Shown here piece by piece: positions 44,760-58,804 of a DNA stretch of 64,000 bases; the stretch's first letter is position 1, and each line of letters begins with the position of its first letter. The stretch comes from Diphasiastrum complanatum (taxonomy: Eukaryota; Streptophyta; Lycopodiopsida; Lycopodiales; Lycopodiaceae), in NCBI GenBank assembly GCA_029204225.1, contig CM055109.1:46186966-46250965 (forward strand), read 5' to 3'. The notes under the pieces are model-generated. The model did not search any database and had not been told where the DNA came from. It saw only the letters and a list, made by a program, of their open reading frames with translations. The position numbers and the translations under genes were made by a program.

Positions 44760-46309
44760 TGTCGAAAAGTGGTGTGCAGAAGATAGGTCGAACTAAAAAA
44801 GAAACGAACTCGAAAAAAAATGAATGAAAATAATTTGAGTGTCTAGAAAGAAAACCTTTCGTGCATGGCGGAATAAGGCTATCTTCCTCTTTCTCTATGC
44901 ATGATTACGCCTATCAATTTCAAACAAAACAGTAGTCATAGAAATTGTGTTTCATCTTATAGTAACTAAATTTGAAATCATCAGTACTAAATGATCACGT
45001 AGCCAAACAATAATGCATTGAATTATTAGACAAATAATTTGTCACGAAGAACTACAGAAACGCATACATTCTGAGATGAAGCTGAACGCAATAAAAGATA
45101 ATATTGATTTAGTATGAAAAGCAAAACAGAAGTAAATGAGTACTGCAAGTTGCAGATCGAAGCCACGTACTCTATGTTATCTCTGAGCGACTAAGTCTGA
45201 ATTAAGCGCAATGCTGATAAGCAATAGCGTAATAGCAATTTCTAAAACAACTCTTAGAGGTGAGCTAGAATGCTCATGAGTGTTCAAGCTCGTAGGCTTG
45301 AGAGAGAGAGAGAGAGCTAACTATTCAAATGCTTCTTCTGATAATAAAAAATGTATGAATATGAACAACTATTCATACTAAAAAATTAGGTCTTCAATTG
45401 CAATTGCCATTTGGCTGGTGTCCGCTGGCATCCATCCGCCATTTGGTTGGTGTCCGCTGCCATCCATCCAGTTCCTTCTTAGAATTGATTGCTGATAAGC
45501 GATGAGAATTGGCCGTAAACATTCTGTCTGCATAAATGAACCAAACTATCATTTCTGCAGAAATGAACTAAAACTGCGACAGGCGATAGTGTTGCAAAAA
45601 GCGATAGTGTCGGTTTTTTGCGAAAAAAAATCGTTAAATCCCATTTAGGATAGCCCCACACTTTGCCATAGTCATTTCCTTAACATTTGAGGCACTTTGG
45701 AAAAGGCAAAAAATGTGACTCTGCATATTTGCTCGCAAATCTTGACAGGCGATAGTGTCACTAAAATGCGAAAAATATGACACTATGATTTTACACGAGA
45801 TTTCTGACAGGCGAAAAAGCCGTAGTGAGAGAAAATGAAATGCCACACTGTTGTCAAACTCCGTGTATTTCTGCAGACTATGTAAAAGCACTTGTAAATC
45901 TGTAGACTATAAAAGAACACGGGAAAATCTTCAGAATTGGATAAACAATGGATGAAGATTAAAACCGATTAGTCGATTAGTAAGAAGGAGACTAATCCAA
46001 CAATAGAATCTGATGGAAAACAAATATGATGGTGGAGCCGCCTATCCCAACTTGTAAACACTTCAAATAGCCTCCAAAAAACCTATTACACACTCAAGAT
46101 CCACAAGAGATTGATGCTAAACCTGCCACAACAAAACAATGTCTTGAAAATACTCGAATCGAGATGGCTAGTAAGTGGATCAAGTGAATAATCAAATTCA
46201 ACAATAGTGAATCAAATCGAATTGAAAAAACAACCAAGTGGACAATGTCAATCAATCATATACTAAAAAAACAATAATCAACACCTTTATTACACTTGTA
46301 AATGATATT
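44760..46309 (-). other. Copia G 5' LTR and flanking non-coding DNA
   Basis: The LTR starts at 44760; its outer end is not defined because no 3' partner is present. A short (GA)7 tract lies at 45301. GACAGGCGATAGTGT-like words recur at 45575-45830. No coding region. Confidence 0.45.
45575..45830. repeat. Dispersed GACAGGCGATAGTG motif, about four copies
   Basis: GCGACAGGCGATAGTGTTGC, AAAGCGATAGTGTCGG, TTGACAGGCGATAGTGTCAC and CTGACAGGCGAAAAAGCCGT occur at irregular spacing. Confidence 0.5.
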
Positions 46310-47245
46310 TCAATTAATTAGTATGACTTTATATAAGGTTATATAGGTCACACACCAACAACTAGAAAAAATATCATATATGTCACATATCAGTAAGGTC
46401 TTCAATATATCACAAATGCTTTTGATCATGAATCTAAATGACCCTATGCAACCACCATTTAAGAGGTCACCATTCCTAGGGATACACTTATTTTGGAGGT
46501 CAGAAGGTCTTGTAGTTTTATCTTTTCTCTTCCTCCCTAGATCACGGGTAATACCTAATGGGGGCTCAATTGGACGTGGGATGGTTGTTTTGATCATAGG
46601 GCTTACAAGATCTCTGGTGGATATATGGGCTAGAGTAGAGATGAAGTTAGGTCTAGATTTCTCTTGATCTCTCCCCTACTAGTATCTAACCTAATCTATT
46701 TCTACCCACTTCTTCATCCTCCTAAAATTTTTCTTCTTGGCCATGGGGCTAGGATATTCTCCCAAATATAACAACCATGACGAGTCATTGCTACCCTCTC
46801 AGAGATTTTGACATTGGGGTTTCTTTGCATTTTGCTATTGGGCTTGGGTGATGACATATAAGGGGGTCCTATCCTGGTTTATTTGAGATTCCATGTTTAA
46901 CATGCTAACTGGTGCAGATGGTCCATCTTTGGCATCTCTCTCCTTCTTGATAGGATAGTCTATATACGAGTGTCCACATCCACAATCCTTGGAGAGCAGC
47001 ATGTAGTCATGTCCACAGTCCTTGTCTCTTGCTAGGGCATTCAACAATAGGATGATTTCCTCCACACCCATAGCATTTGATAGGGGGTCTACCAATCGGG
47101 TCCCAAACTTGATTGACAACAATCCACCCTCACACCCATCTATGTAGTACATAGGTATTTCATCTACAGGGAAAGTGGGAAAACCAAGATTTCTCATCAT
47201 TAGCTCAAAAATGGATCCATCATGGATCAAGTACAAAATCACCAT
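46310..47245 (-). other. Unrecognised minus-strand frames
   Basis: Frames 47245-46835 (MVILYLIHDGSIFELMMRNL; includes a Cys/Asp-rich DKDCGHDYMLLSKDCGCGHS) and 46597-46310 are separated by stops. The sequence between reads MAKKKNFRRMKKWVEID in phase with neither. No known domain. They may be parts of the outer region of the copia H 3' LTR or a decayed gene. Confidence 0.25.
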
Positions 47246-47558
47246 AATCTCTCTCTAAGCTGCATCCAGCACGTGTGGTACAGCTCATTGTACTTATCCA
47301 TATCCACTTTGGATAAGATCTATCAAGCTTGCCACATCATCCATTGGTGGTTTGTGTTGACCTTCTAGATTCCTACAATCTAGGACCTAACTCCTATGAT
47401 TTAGGAGATGTCATATTAGACTCAAATGAAAGCTAATCAACATGGATCTGAATATTACAAGTGTCATTTCACATGTGTGGACAGGTCCTCACACGTGTGG
47501 ATCCACATAGATGTCTAATATTCATCAAAAACCATGTGAAAATTGCTAAATTCTAACA
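47246..47558 (-). repeat. Copia H 3' LTR, inner end
   Basis: On the minus strand TGTTAGAATTTAGC starts at 47558 after a purine tract. The LTR contains CACACGTGTGAGG (about 47485) and CACACATGTGAAA. Its outer end is not defined; no second LTR copy is visible in the window. Confidence 0.55.
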
Positions 47559-47571
47559 CTCCTCAATTTTT
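47559..47571 (-). other. Copia H polypurine tract
   Basis: Minus-strand AAAAATTGAGGAG directly before the LTR. Confidence 0.75.
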
Positions 47572-48700
47572 ACATGATACAACTATAGTACATCTATCTA
47601 TAACACCTAAGGCTGATCTTAACTTGATAAATGGAGCCTTTGGCAAGGCTTTAGTGAGCAGATCAACAAGGCAATCTGAAGAAGACACATGATGTAGCTT
47701 GATCTCCTTTTCTTGAACCTTTTCCCTCACAAAATGGTGAGCAATATCTATGTGCTTCCTCCTTGCATGTAATGTGGGATTGGTTGCTAATGCTTGGCTT
47801 GATTGGTTGTCACAAAATATTGTTGGCTGCTCCTTGGCCTCCATGACTTGCAATTCCACCAAAAGCCTCTTCAGCCATAGGATCTCCTTTGTTGTGGATG
47901 TTAGTGCCTTGTATTCCGATTTGGTTGAAGATAGAGAAATAGTATCTTGCTTTTTGGAAAGCCAAGATTTTCCAATGACAAACCAATGGATTTTGCATAG
48001 ATTGGCTTAGTTTTCCTACATTATAAATAAGATCAGGTCTAGTTATAGTGAGATGGATCAAGGAGCCTACAAGTCTTCTATATAGTGTAATGTCCTCAAA
48101 GGATACTTCATCATCACTATTGGAAACTTTTACATTTTGCTCCATAGGAGTTTCTACTCCTTTACAATCTTTCATTTCAAACTATTCTAAGATAGAAGAA
48201 GCATATTTGGATTGACAAATAAAACTCAAATCTTTGCCTTTTGAAACTTATATTCCTAATATGAAATGATCCACCATCTTAAACTCCTTAAACAATGCTA
48301 CTTTCACTTCTTGTATATCATCAAGATCATTTCCACTAAGGATAATGTCATCAACATACAAATGAGAATGATGAGTTTACCATAATTAAATCTTAAGTAC
48401 AAATAAGGATCATAAGAACTTACAACAAACTTAATAGAGTTCAAGAAGGTATTCAACCTAGAGTACCAAGCTCTAGGTGCTTGCTTAAGCCCATAAAAGC
48501 TTCTTAGCAACAAACACACTTTTTTCTCTTGATCTTCTTTGATGAAGCCCTCGGGTTGCCTCATGAAAATCTCCTCTTCCAAATATCCATTGAGAAAAGC
48601 ATTAGTCACATCAAGTTGAAATAGAGGCCAAGTGAAAGTAGTTGCAAGAGAAATAATCAACCTTATGGAAACTAGCTTAGCAACAGGAGCAAAAGTTTCA
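47572..48700 (-). pseudogene. Copia H reverse transcriptase and RNase H
   Basis: Minus-strand order: DETFAPVAKL-like start, FQLDVTNAFLNGYLEEEIFM (RT palm), LLLRSFYGLKQAPRAWYSRL, a damaged active-site region near 48340 (frameshift at the YVDD position), then after gaps VETPMEQNVKVSNSDDEVSF, SLIHLTITRPDLIYNVGKLS and QPTIFCDNQSSQALATNPTL, HIDIAHHFVREKVQEKEIKL and LLTKALP (RNase H end). Frameshifts and stops between 48180 and 48304 break it. It would otherwise supply cDNA synthesis. Confidence 0.87.
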
Positions 48701-49282
48701 TCAAAATCTACTCCCTTGGTTTACAAGAACCCCTTCGGGTAGTGCATCTTGAATAGCAAAGCTTTGTACAAGATTGGAAAAATCATCTCCAAGACCATTC
48801 AAAATGATTTGAACAAGTTCATCATCATGAATACCCTCACTAATGATGGAAAGTTCTTTGTTGAGAGATTTTATTCTCAAGACATACTCTTGAGCACTCC
48901 CATCACTCCCTCTAATGATTTGAAGAACTTTGTTTCTATTCATAACCACTCTAGAGGTATTTTTGGATTCATAAATCCCTTTGAGGTAGTTCCATGCCTC
49001 CTTGGCCGAGGTACAAGATGCTACTTCCTTTAGAAGTTCATTACTAGCATTCATTTTCAAACAATGTAATGCTAGTCTAGCTCTCTTTTTGTACCTCACT
49101 TGATCTTGCCCTCCTTGAGGTTCTTCTTCCTCTCCTATGACAAGATCAAACATATCTTGGAGCACAAGTAGTGACTCCATTCTTACTTTCCAAGTTGAAT
49201 AATTATAAAAATTTAGCCTTTCACTAGCCTCAAGAAGATAGGCTCCAGTTGAACCCATTCTATCTAGTAACAAGTACAACAA
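48701..49282 (-). pseudogene. Copia H gag, fused to reverse transcriptase by deletion
   Basis: A 193-codon frame. MGSTGAYLLEASERLNFYNY starts UBN2-type gag, followed by ARLALHCLKMNASNELLKEV, EAWNYLKGIYESKNTSRVVM and LVQIILNGLGDDFSNLVQSF. At IQDALPEGVLVNQG the sequence jumps into the run-up to reverse transcriptase, so zinc knuckle, protease and integrase are deleted (about 2.5 kb relative to I). The gag is clearly of the same family as B (MGSAGAYLLEASERLNSTNY). Confidence 0.87.
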
Positions 49283-49841
49283 ATGTACTATTCAAAGGCT
49301 CTCCCTTCTTCCTTTCTCAGAATTTAGCTAAAATGCTACTCTCTTGAATCTCACTAGACTCAAGAAGCAAGATCTATAGTGATCTTGAACTCAAAAAGAT
49401 TTGGAAAAGTGTATTCTACACAATCTATTCACTTAGAACCTTGGATTTGATTTTTTTGGAAGTGCCAATGCCTTCCTATGGTGTTTAGAATTGTTTTTAG
49501 TTTCACTCTTGAACTAAAAACATAAAATTCAAACTCTCTCACAAGGATTTGTAGGTTTAATAAGATTCTAACACCATTCACTCATCAAATCTATACTGGA
49601 AACAATGGTTTTTCATAAGCACATCACTAGTTTCACTCTACACAACTTGTTTGAAGCTCAAATATTAAAAAAACACAAAGTTTTGGTGAAAGTACAGCTC
49701 CAGCAGCCTCTCACACGTGTGAGAAGTACATCTGAACTTTACACACTAATCTGAACCTCAACATCACAAGTAAACTATTAGAAAAGGTTGCCCTCCTTCA
49801 AAGTGACTCTAGAACCAATGCTTTCACCAAAATGAAGATTT
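49283..49841. other. Leader of copia H and junction with copia I
   Basis: Non-coding. It contains the palindrome TCACACGTGTGA (49711-49722) and a 12-bp inverted pair TTTTGGTGAAAG (49681) / CTTTCACCAAAA (49821). Copia H (minus) and copia I (plus) are head-to-head here and no LTR is seen between them. Confidence 0.45.
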
Positions 49842-50165
49842 TTGGATCATCAACTAAGCTCTTTGATTTCATTGAAAGATGGTGGAGATGATAAAGCACT
49901 CTTCATCAGAGACAAGTCAAGAGGCAAGGGCAAAGGACAACAACACTTCAAGAAGGACAAAGCCAAGGAAGGTGGTGAGGATCAGTCCTCACAAGCTGCA
50001 ACATCCAATGGCAAGAAGAAACTTTCAAAGATTAAGTGTTTTTTCTGTGGCAAGAAAGGACACTATGCATCAAACTGTTTCAAGAAGAAGAACCAATCTA
50101 AGCAGGCTAACCTTACTAATGAGGATGATGTGAGGGTGTTGAGAGTGAAAGAGAGAATTCATTAA
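49842..50165 (+). pseudogene. Copia I gag C-terminus with zinc knuckle
   Basis: Plus-strand frame of 107 codons: Lys/Gly-rich DKSRGKGKGQQHFKKDK then CFFCGKKGHYASNC (CCHC knuckle), identical in pattern to element B. The capsid part of gag is missing upstream, so the element is 5'-truncated at about 49842. Confidence 0.87.
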
Positions 50166-51838
50166 TGATGTCTACTTTTTCATCTTTTCCTTTTAAGAAT
50201 GAAGAAGTTTGTTGAATAGATAGTGGGGCTAGTTCCCATATGTCTAGTTCTAGAAACTCTTTCACTAGTCTCATGCCATATCTAGGTGCAAAAAGATCAA
50301 TCTATACTGCTAATGATGTAGAGTGTAGAATTGAAGGAATAGGTAGTATTCCACTGCATGCATCATCATCAAAATCTTTTTGCTTACATGATGTACTTTA
50401 TGTATTTAGATTGACCAAGAATCTCATTAGTGTAGGACAGTTGTTTGATAGTGGATTGGATGTCAAGTTTCAAGTTGACAAGTGTATAATCTCAAGAAAA
50501 AATGAAGTTATTACTAGAGGATCTAGAATTGGAAAGCTGTACAAACTAGATTCTAGGGAGAGTGCTAACATTTCATATATTGCTTATGAGACCAAGGTTC
50601 TTCAGGAGGATTTGTGGCATAAGAGATTGGGACATCCCAATTTCAAAGCCATGCAATGTATGGTCAAGGAAGGAAAAGTTGTTGGACTACCAAAGACACT
50701 GTCAAAGGGGCTTCTGCCTTGTGAAGCTTGTGTTCTGGCAAAATCACACAGAAGGCCTTTTCCTAGATCAAGCATCAAAACAAAGCAACCATTTGAACTC
50801 GTGCACTCTGATGTTCATTTCTCATCAACTAAGAGCAAAGGAGGAACAAATTTCTTTGTTTCCTTTGTAGATGATTATACAAGATATTCTTAGATCTATA
50901 TGTTGTCTTCTAAAGCCATGGCCTATGATGTTTTCCTTACTTTCAAAGCTTATGTAGAAAAGCAGTTTTCTTTCAAGTTGAAAGCTTTGAGAAGTGACAG
51001 TGGAGGAGAATACACTTCCAATAAGTTTAAAGACTTTTGTGAGAGAGAAGGCATTCAAAGAGAGTTTTCTTGTTCATATACTCCTCAGCAGAATGGAGTT
51101 GCTGAGAGAAAAAATAGAACTTTGTGTGAATGTGCAAAAGCCATTAGGCTAGAAGTTTCTCTGTCTAAAGAGTTTTGGGGAGAGGCAGTTGCATGTGCAA
51201 ACTATCTTTGTAATAGGCTTCTTAATCTTGCAATAGGAGGAAAAACACCATTTGAGATGTTGTATAAGAAAAAGCCTAAGGTAGATCATCTTAGGATTTT
51301 TGGTTGTGTATGCTTTGTGCATGTGCCTCTAGAAACTAGGAAGAAGGAAGATCCTAGTGCAATTAAAGGAATTTTTGTAGGATATGCATCTGCTAAAAAA
51401 GCATACAAAGTATATCTTCCTTCTAATGACAAAAATGTTGTTAGTAGAGATGTGATCTTCCATGAAGATCAGAAGTTTAACTTGGATGATGCACAGATCA
51501 AGGAGTCTCATGCAAGATCAATCATCAATCTTGATCCTGCTCAAGAATTGGCGAGTCCGAGGCTTGAGGAGGAGCAAATTCAAGCAACCACACCAAGAAG
51601 ATCTACACGAGCAAGATCTCAGCCAAGGAGGCTCACATATGATGAAGAAGGAAGGCAAGTGGAAGGTGAAATTTCCTATCATGCTCTCTTCATATCAGAT
51701 GAAGAGGCTAAAGATGTCCAAGAAGCTCTTCAATCCAAGATGTGGATTCAAGCAATGACCCAAGAGTTTGAAGCCTTGATGTCAAACAACACATGGGAGC
51801 TTGTGGAGCCACCAAACAACATGCATGTGATTTGATGT
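50166..51838 (+). pseudogene. Copia I protease, pre-integrase and integrase
   Basis: The protease site reads stop-IDSGASSHMSSS near 50217; TGA stands for the conserved Trp of WIDSGAS. Then DVLYVFRLTKNLISVGQLF, LWHKRLGHPNFKAMQCMVKE with CEACVLAKSHRRPFPRSS (HHCC). The integrase core has FVSFVDDYTRYS-stop, KALRSDSGGEYTSNKF and YTPQQNGVAERKNRTLCECA, with FGCVCFVHVPLETRKKE and SRDVIFHEDQKF after it. The TAG at about 50891 also replaces Trp. The C-terminal linker carries ELASPRLEEEQIQATTPRRS. A TGA (about 51833) replaces Gly before CKW. It is the best preserved integrase in the window apart from element J. Confidence 0.9.
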
Positions 51839-53070
51839 AAGTGGGTATTCAGAATCAAGTATAATCATGATGGATCTATCAATAAGTATAAAGCAAGACT
51901 TTGTGCAAAGGCTACTCACAAATCAAAGGTCTTGATTATGAAGACACCTTTACACCAGCTGCAAAGATGGTAACAATTTGAATACTCATATCTCTTGTAT
52001 GTTTTCACAATTGGAGTATGTTCCAGCTTGATTACCTTGAGGAGGAGATTTACATGGAGCAACCTCCAGGTTTTGTGAAAGAAAGTGATGAATCAAAAGT
52101 TTGTCTTTTATTCAAAAGTCTCTATGGACTGAAACAAGCACCAAGGTCTTGGTATGCAAGGCTCAACTCCTATCTCATATCACTCAAATTTTGTCTAAGT
52201 GAATATGACCCTTCTCTGTATTATAAGTTTGTAGATAGTTTTGTAATCATTCTTCTCATCTATGTAGATGATATCATTCTTTGTGGAAATAATGAGAAAC
52301 TAGTTGAAGAAACTGAGCATGCACTTGGTAGTGAGTTTAAGATGCAGGACTTAGGAGTTCTTCCCTATATTCTAGGCCTTGAAATAGATTTTTGAAAAGG
52401 TCAAGCATTTATAAGCCAAAGTAGATATGCACTTTCCATGCTCAAGAAATTCCAAATGGAAAAATGTAAAGGCATAGATACACCTATGGAGCACACTATA
52501 AAAGTTCCTATGAAAGATGATGAAAAATCCTTTATGGACATCACTCTTTATAGGAGTCTTATTGGCTCAGTTATATGGTTAACGGTGAGTAGACCTGATC
52601 TAAGCTTTTGTGTTCAGAAGCTAAGTCAACACATGCAGGATCCAAAGTTATATCATTGGAAGTTGGCTAAAAGAGTCTTGAGGTATATATCTTCTACCTT
52701 AGATTATGGATTATTCTACAAGGGAGAAGATCTGACTTTGATTGCTTTTTCATATAAAGATTTTGCAAGAGACAGGTTGGATAGAAAATCCACAAGTGCT
52801 TACACTAATTTTCTTGGAGGAAACTTGGTTTCTTGGCTATCAACAGGCAACTATTTCCTTATCATCTTGAGAAGCTGAATACAAATCTCTTACAACCACA
52901 ACAAAGGGATAAAAAGACTACTTTTGGAACTAAAGTGTTATGCAGATGAAGATCTTTCAATTATCAAAAATGAAAACATTTTTTCTCAGGCTCTTGCAAA
53001 TAATCCAATGTTCCATGCAAGGAGCAAACACATAGCCACTACTCAAGAATGTCTTTATCAATATGAGGTC
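51839..53070 (+). pseudogene. Copia I reverse transcriptase and RNase H
   Basis: [20 protein letters not shown] opens RT. A frameshift at about 51905 and a deletion of about 10 codons near 52030 follow. Then LEEEIYMEQPPGFVKESDES, LYGLKQAPRSWYARLNSYL and the catalytic block LLIYVDDIILCGN are intact. TPMEHTIKVPM, SVIWLTVSRPDLSFCVQKLS and SYKDFARDRLDRKSTSAY (RNase H; expected Asp-Ala-Asp reads YKD) follow, and homology ends with ALANNPMFHARSKHI at about 53070. A TGA at about 52393 interrupts the frame. The RNase H tail and the 3' LTR are not found. Confidence 0.88.
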
Positions 53071-54037
<967 letters not shown>

Positions 54038-54133
54038 CTTAGTCCAAAATAAATATAAATCTAACAATCTATTACTACCATAGACTATGTATTTATCTAT
54101 AATCTTAAATTTTAAATCAATGAAAAATGTTAA

Positions 54134-54428
<295 letters not shown>

Positions 54429-54512
54429 ATCTTAAATTTAATATTAATGCAAAATGTTGAACAGACACACAATCTATTCATCTACTATCCCAAATCTTAA
54501 TCAAATCACACA

Positions 54513-55144
<632 letters not shown>

Positions 55145-56040
55145 TTATTGTGTCGGGTTGTTGGCAAGGGCTTGGGCTGAAATGTTGTCACACATAATCA
55201 TAGGTAGATCATCTTCCATGATTATCTTTAGCTCCATTAGTAACCTCTTGATCCAAAGCACTTCCTTTGTTGTTGTTGTGAGTGCTTTATACTCAGCTTC
55301 ACAAGATGAGAATGATACAGTATCTTGCTTTTTGGAAAGACAATATGTCAAGTTTCCTCCAAGATATATGACATAAGCACTTGTAGTTTTTCGATTTGCT
55401 CTATCACTTGCAAAATCCGAGTGAGAATAACCAATTATAGAAAGATTTTCACTTTTATACAATAAACCATAATCAAAAGTTGAAGATATGTATCTAAGCA
55501 CTCTCTTGGCCATTTTCCAACGATGAATAATAGGATTTTGCATAGCTTGGCTCAACTTATGAACACTAAAGCTTATGTCAGGTCTGGTTATTGTGAGCCA
55601 AATTAAGGAGCCTATAAGACTCCTAAAAAGAGTGATGTCCACAAAGGATCTTTCATCACCTTTGTTAGAGTCTTTTACAATTTGCTCCATAGGAGTTTCT
55701 ATACTCTTACAATCTAACATATTGAACTTTTTTAACAATGAAAGAGCATAATTGGATTGACATACAAAAGCTTTATCTTTAAGAAAGTCAATCTCTAATC
55801 CTAATGTGTAGTGAATTTTTCCAAGATCTTGCATCTTGAACTCTTTTCCAAGTGCAATCTTGGTTTCCTCAACTAACTTGATACAACTTCCTGTTAGAAT
55901 GATATCATCAACATAAATAAGTAGGATGACAATATCTTTATAAAAAAACTTGACATACAAGGAAGGATCATAGTTAGTAGGATTAGATCCTAGTGACTCA
56001 AGAAAGGTGTTAAGGTGAGAATACCATGACCTTGGAGCTT
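55145..56040 (-). pseudogene. Copia J reverse transcriptase end and RNase H
   Basis: Frame of 271 codons after a frameshift near 56040. It holds VILLIYVDDIILTGSCIKLV (intact YVDD), KEFKMQDLGKIHYTLGLEID, SIETPMEQIVKDSNKGDERS, SLIWLTITRPDISFSVHKLS and YSHSDFASDRANRKTTSAYV (RNase H first acidic block), SFSSCEAEYKALTTTTKEVL and MIMCDNISAQALANNP. Homology stops at 55145, where GACGTC-rich DNA begins, so the RNase H tail and 3' LTR are lost. Confidence 0.9.
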
Positions 56041-57594
56041 ACTTTAGTCCATATAGACTTTTGAAGAGCAAGAAAACTTTGTCTTTTCATGGATGAACCC
56101 AATAGGCTGATCCATATAAATCTCTTCTTCTAGATATCCATTAAAAAATGCATTAGAGACATATAGTTGAAGAAATTGCCAATTGAAAAAACAAGCAATA
56201 GAAATTATGAATCTAATTGATACCATCTTTGCAACTGGAGCAAAAGTCTCCTCATAATCAAGTCCATAAACTTGAGCAAAACCTTTTGCACAAAGCCTAG
56301 CCTTGTACTTGTTGATTGTGCCATCTTGATTATACTTGACTCGAAAAACCCACTTGCAACCAATGGTGTGCTTGTTGGATGGAAGATCCACAAGCTCCCA
56401 CGTCTTGTTGGCCATCAAAGCATCATATTCCTCCTTCATGGCAAGATACCATTCCTTCGAATTGAGTGCATCATATACATCCTTTGGCTCCTCATGTGAA
56501 ATAAAATAAGCACAATCAGTGGAGTTGAGTTCCACTTGCTTGCTTCTATCTTCATATGTAAGCCTCCTAGGCTCGGATCTTTCTCTTTGAGAAAAGATTC
56601 GAGGTGACTCCTCCTCAATTCTCGGCCCCATCTCTCCATGACAGTCTTCAAGGGTGATGATTGGAGTATCTTTGAACTCGGCCTCCTCAAAAATGTATTT
56701 TTGATCCTCATGGAATATAATATCCCTACTCTCAATTGTAGTTGAGGTAGAGGGAACATAGATTCTATAAGCTTTCTTGTTGGATGAATATCAAACCATG
56801 ATCCTTTTGATAGAATTAGGATCATCTCTTTTCCTTGTTTCCAAGGGTACATGAACAAAGCAAGCACATCCAAAAACTCTAAGGTGATCTACCTTAGGTT
56901 TCTTCTTAAACAAGACTTCAAAAGGTGATTTTCCAGCAAGTGCATTGTGAGGTAATCTATTGCACAAATAGTTTGCACAATTTATTGCTTCACCCCAATA
57001 TTCAATAGGCAAAGAAGCTTCAACTCGGATTGCTTTAGCACATTCACATAAAGATCTGTTTTTCCTCTCAGCAACTCCATTTTGAGATGGAGAATAAGCA
57101 CAAGAAAACTCTCTCTTAATTCCTTCACCTTCACAATATTCATGAAACTTGTTGGAGATGTATTCACCTCTTCCATCACATCTTAAAGCTTTAACTTTGA
57201 AAGAAAATTGTTTCTCAACATAAGCTTTGAATATTAGGAAGTGATCAAATACCATAGCTTTTGAAGAAAGTAGATACAACCAAGTATATCTAGTAAAGTC
57301 ATCAATAAAGGTGACAAAACATGCACCACCAATACTTTTAGAAGAAGAAAAATGAACAAAGCTCCAAAGGATGAGTAGTCTTGATAAAAGACTTTTGATA
57401 TGGCTTTCTATGTGATTTTGCAATAGCAGAAGCCTCACACGGCTTGAAATCTTTGGAAAGTGATTTTGGAAGGCCAATAGCCTTCTCTTTCTTGACCATA
57501 GAAGACATAGACTTAAAGTTAGGATGCCCCAACCTTCTATGCCACAACTTCTCCTTAGATAACAAAGCAACTTCACAAAGGTTTGCATTCTCAT
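56041..57594 (-). pseudogene. Copia J pre-integrase, integrase and N-terminal reverse transcriptase
   Basis: Minus-strand blocks: LSKEKLWHRRLGHPNFKSMS with CEASAIAKSHRKPYQKS (HHCC), then after a frame break FVTFIDDFTRYTWLYLLSSK, KALRCDGRGEYISNKF and SPSQNGVAERKNRSLCECAK (D-D-E core), FGCACFVHVPLETRKRD and a TGA replacing Gly in IMV-stop-YSSNKK. Next ESRDIIFHEDQKY, the linker GPRIEEESPRIFSQ, GCKWVFRVKYNQDGTINKYK, DYEETFAPVAKMVSIRFI and FFNGYLEEEIYMDQP. Gag and protease upstream are missing (57600 is the 5' limit). A frameshift after KTKFSCSS ends this part. It is the closest relative of the integrase fragment at 7855-8640. Confidence 0.9.
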
Positions 57595-58163
<569 letters not shown>

Positions 58164-58237
58164 TGCAAGATGCCTAAATGCAAGCTAACATCCAAGCATG
58201 GATTATAAACATGCTGAAAAATGAAAAATTGGCGTAG

Positions 58238-58256
58238 CTCCCCAACAACGGTGCCA
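58238..58256 (-). other. Probable tRNA-Asp-type primer-binding site
   Basis: On the minus strand TGGCACCGTTGTTGGGGAG matches the plant gypsy site TGGCGCCGTTGCCGGGGAG, complementary to tRNA-Asp, at all but three positions. It lies 4 bases from TGTAGCAGG (58261), the inner end of the right LTR copy. This supports a minus-strand gypsy element with only about 75 bp of internal DNA left between its LTRs. Confidence 0.6.
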
Positions 58257-58482
58257 AAATTGTAGCAGGTATTTCCTATCCACTTTCAACCCTAAATCCA
58301 AGCACACAAACATCAAGGAGATGAAGAGGATTAACTAGTTGTCATGCGGAGATTTATTCCCATGAGAGCGATAACATAGTTCATAAGCAAGCAAGTGCAT
58401 ATGATCCACATCTAACACTAAGCATTAACACTATGATCCATTAACCCTAACAATTAACACTACTCAAGAATGATAGATCTTA

Positions 58483-58649
<167 letters not shown>

Positions 58650-58801
58650 AAGTATAACAACAATCAATCATAATTAGCAAATACAAAGAAAACATGAGAG
58701 ATAGAGGAGGAAAGAAGAAGAGCAAGGACATTTCATATCCATTTCATAAGAGGCCCAACCTGCTTGTATTGAAATGAAGAGAGAATGTACAAATAACTCG
58801 A

Positions 58802-58804
58802 AAC
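58802..58804. repeat. TRIM target duplication, left copy (AAC)
   Basis: AAC before the TRIM and AAC at 59204-59206 after it; the empty paralogue has a single AAC in AAAACTACC. A duplication of only 3 bp is short for an LTR element, so the exact end may be off by one or two bases. Confidence 0.5.
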
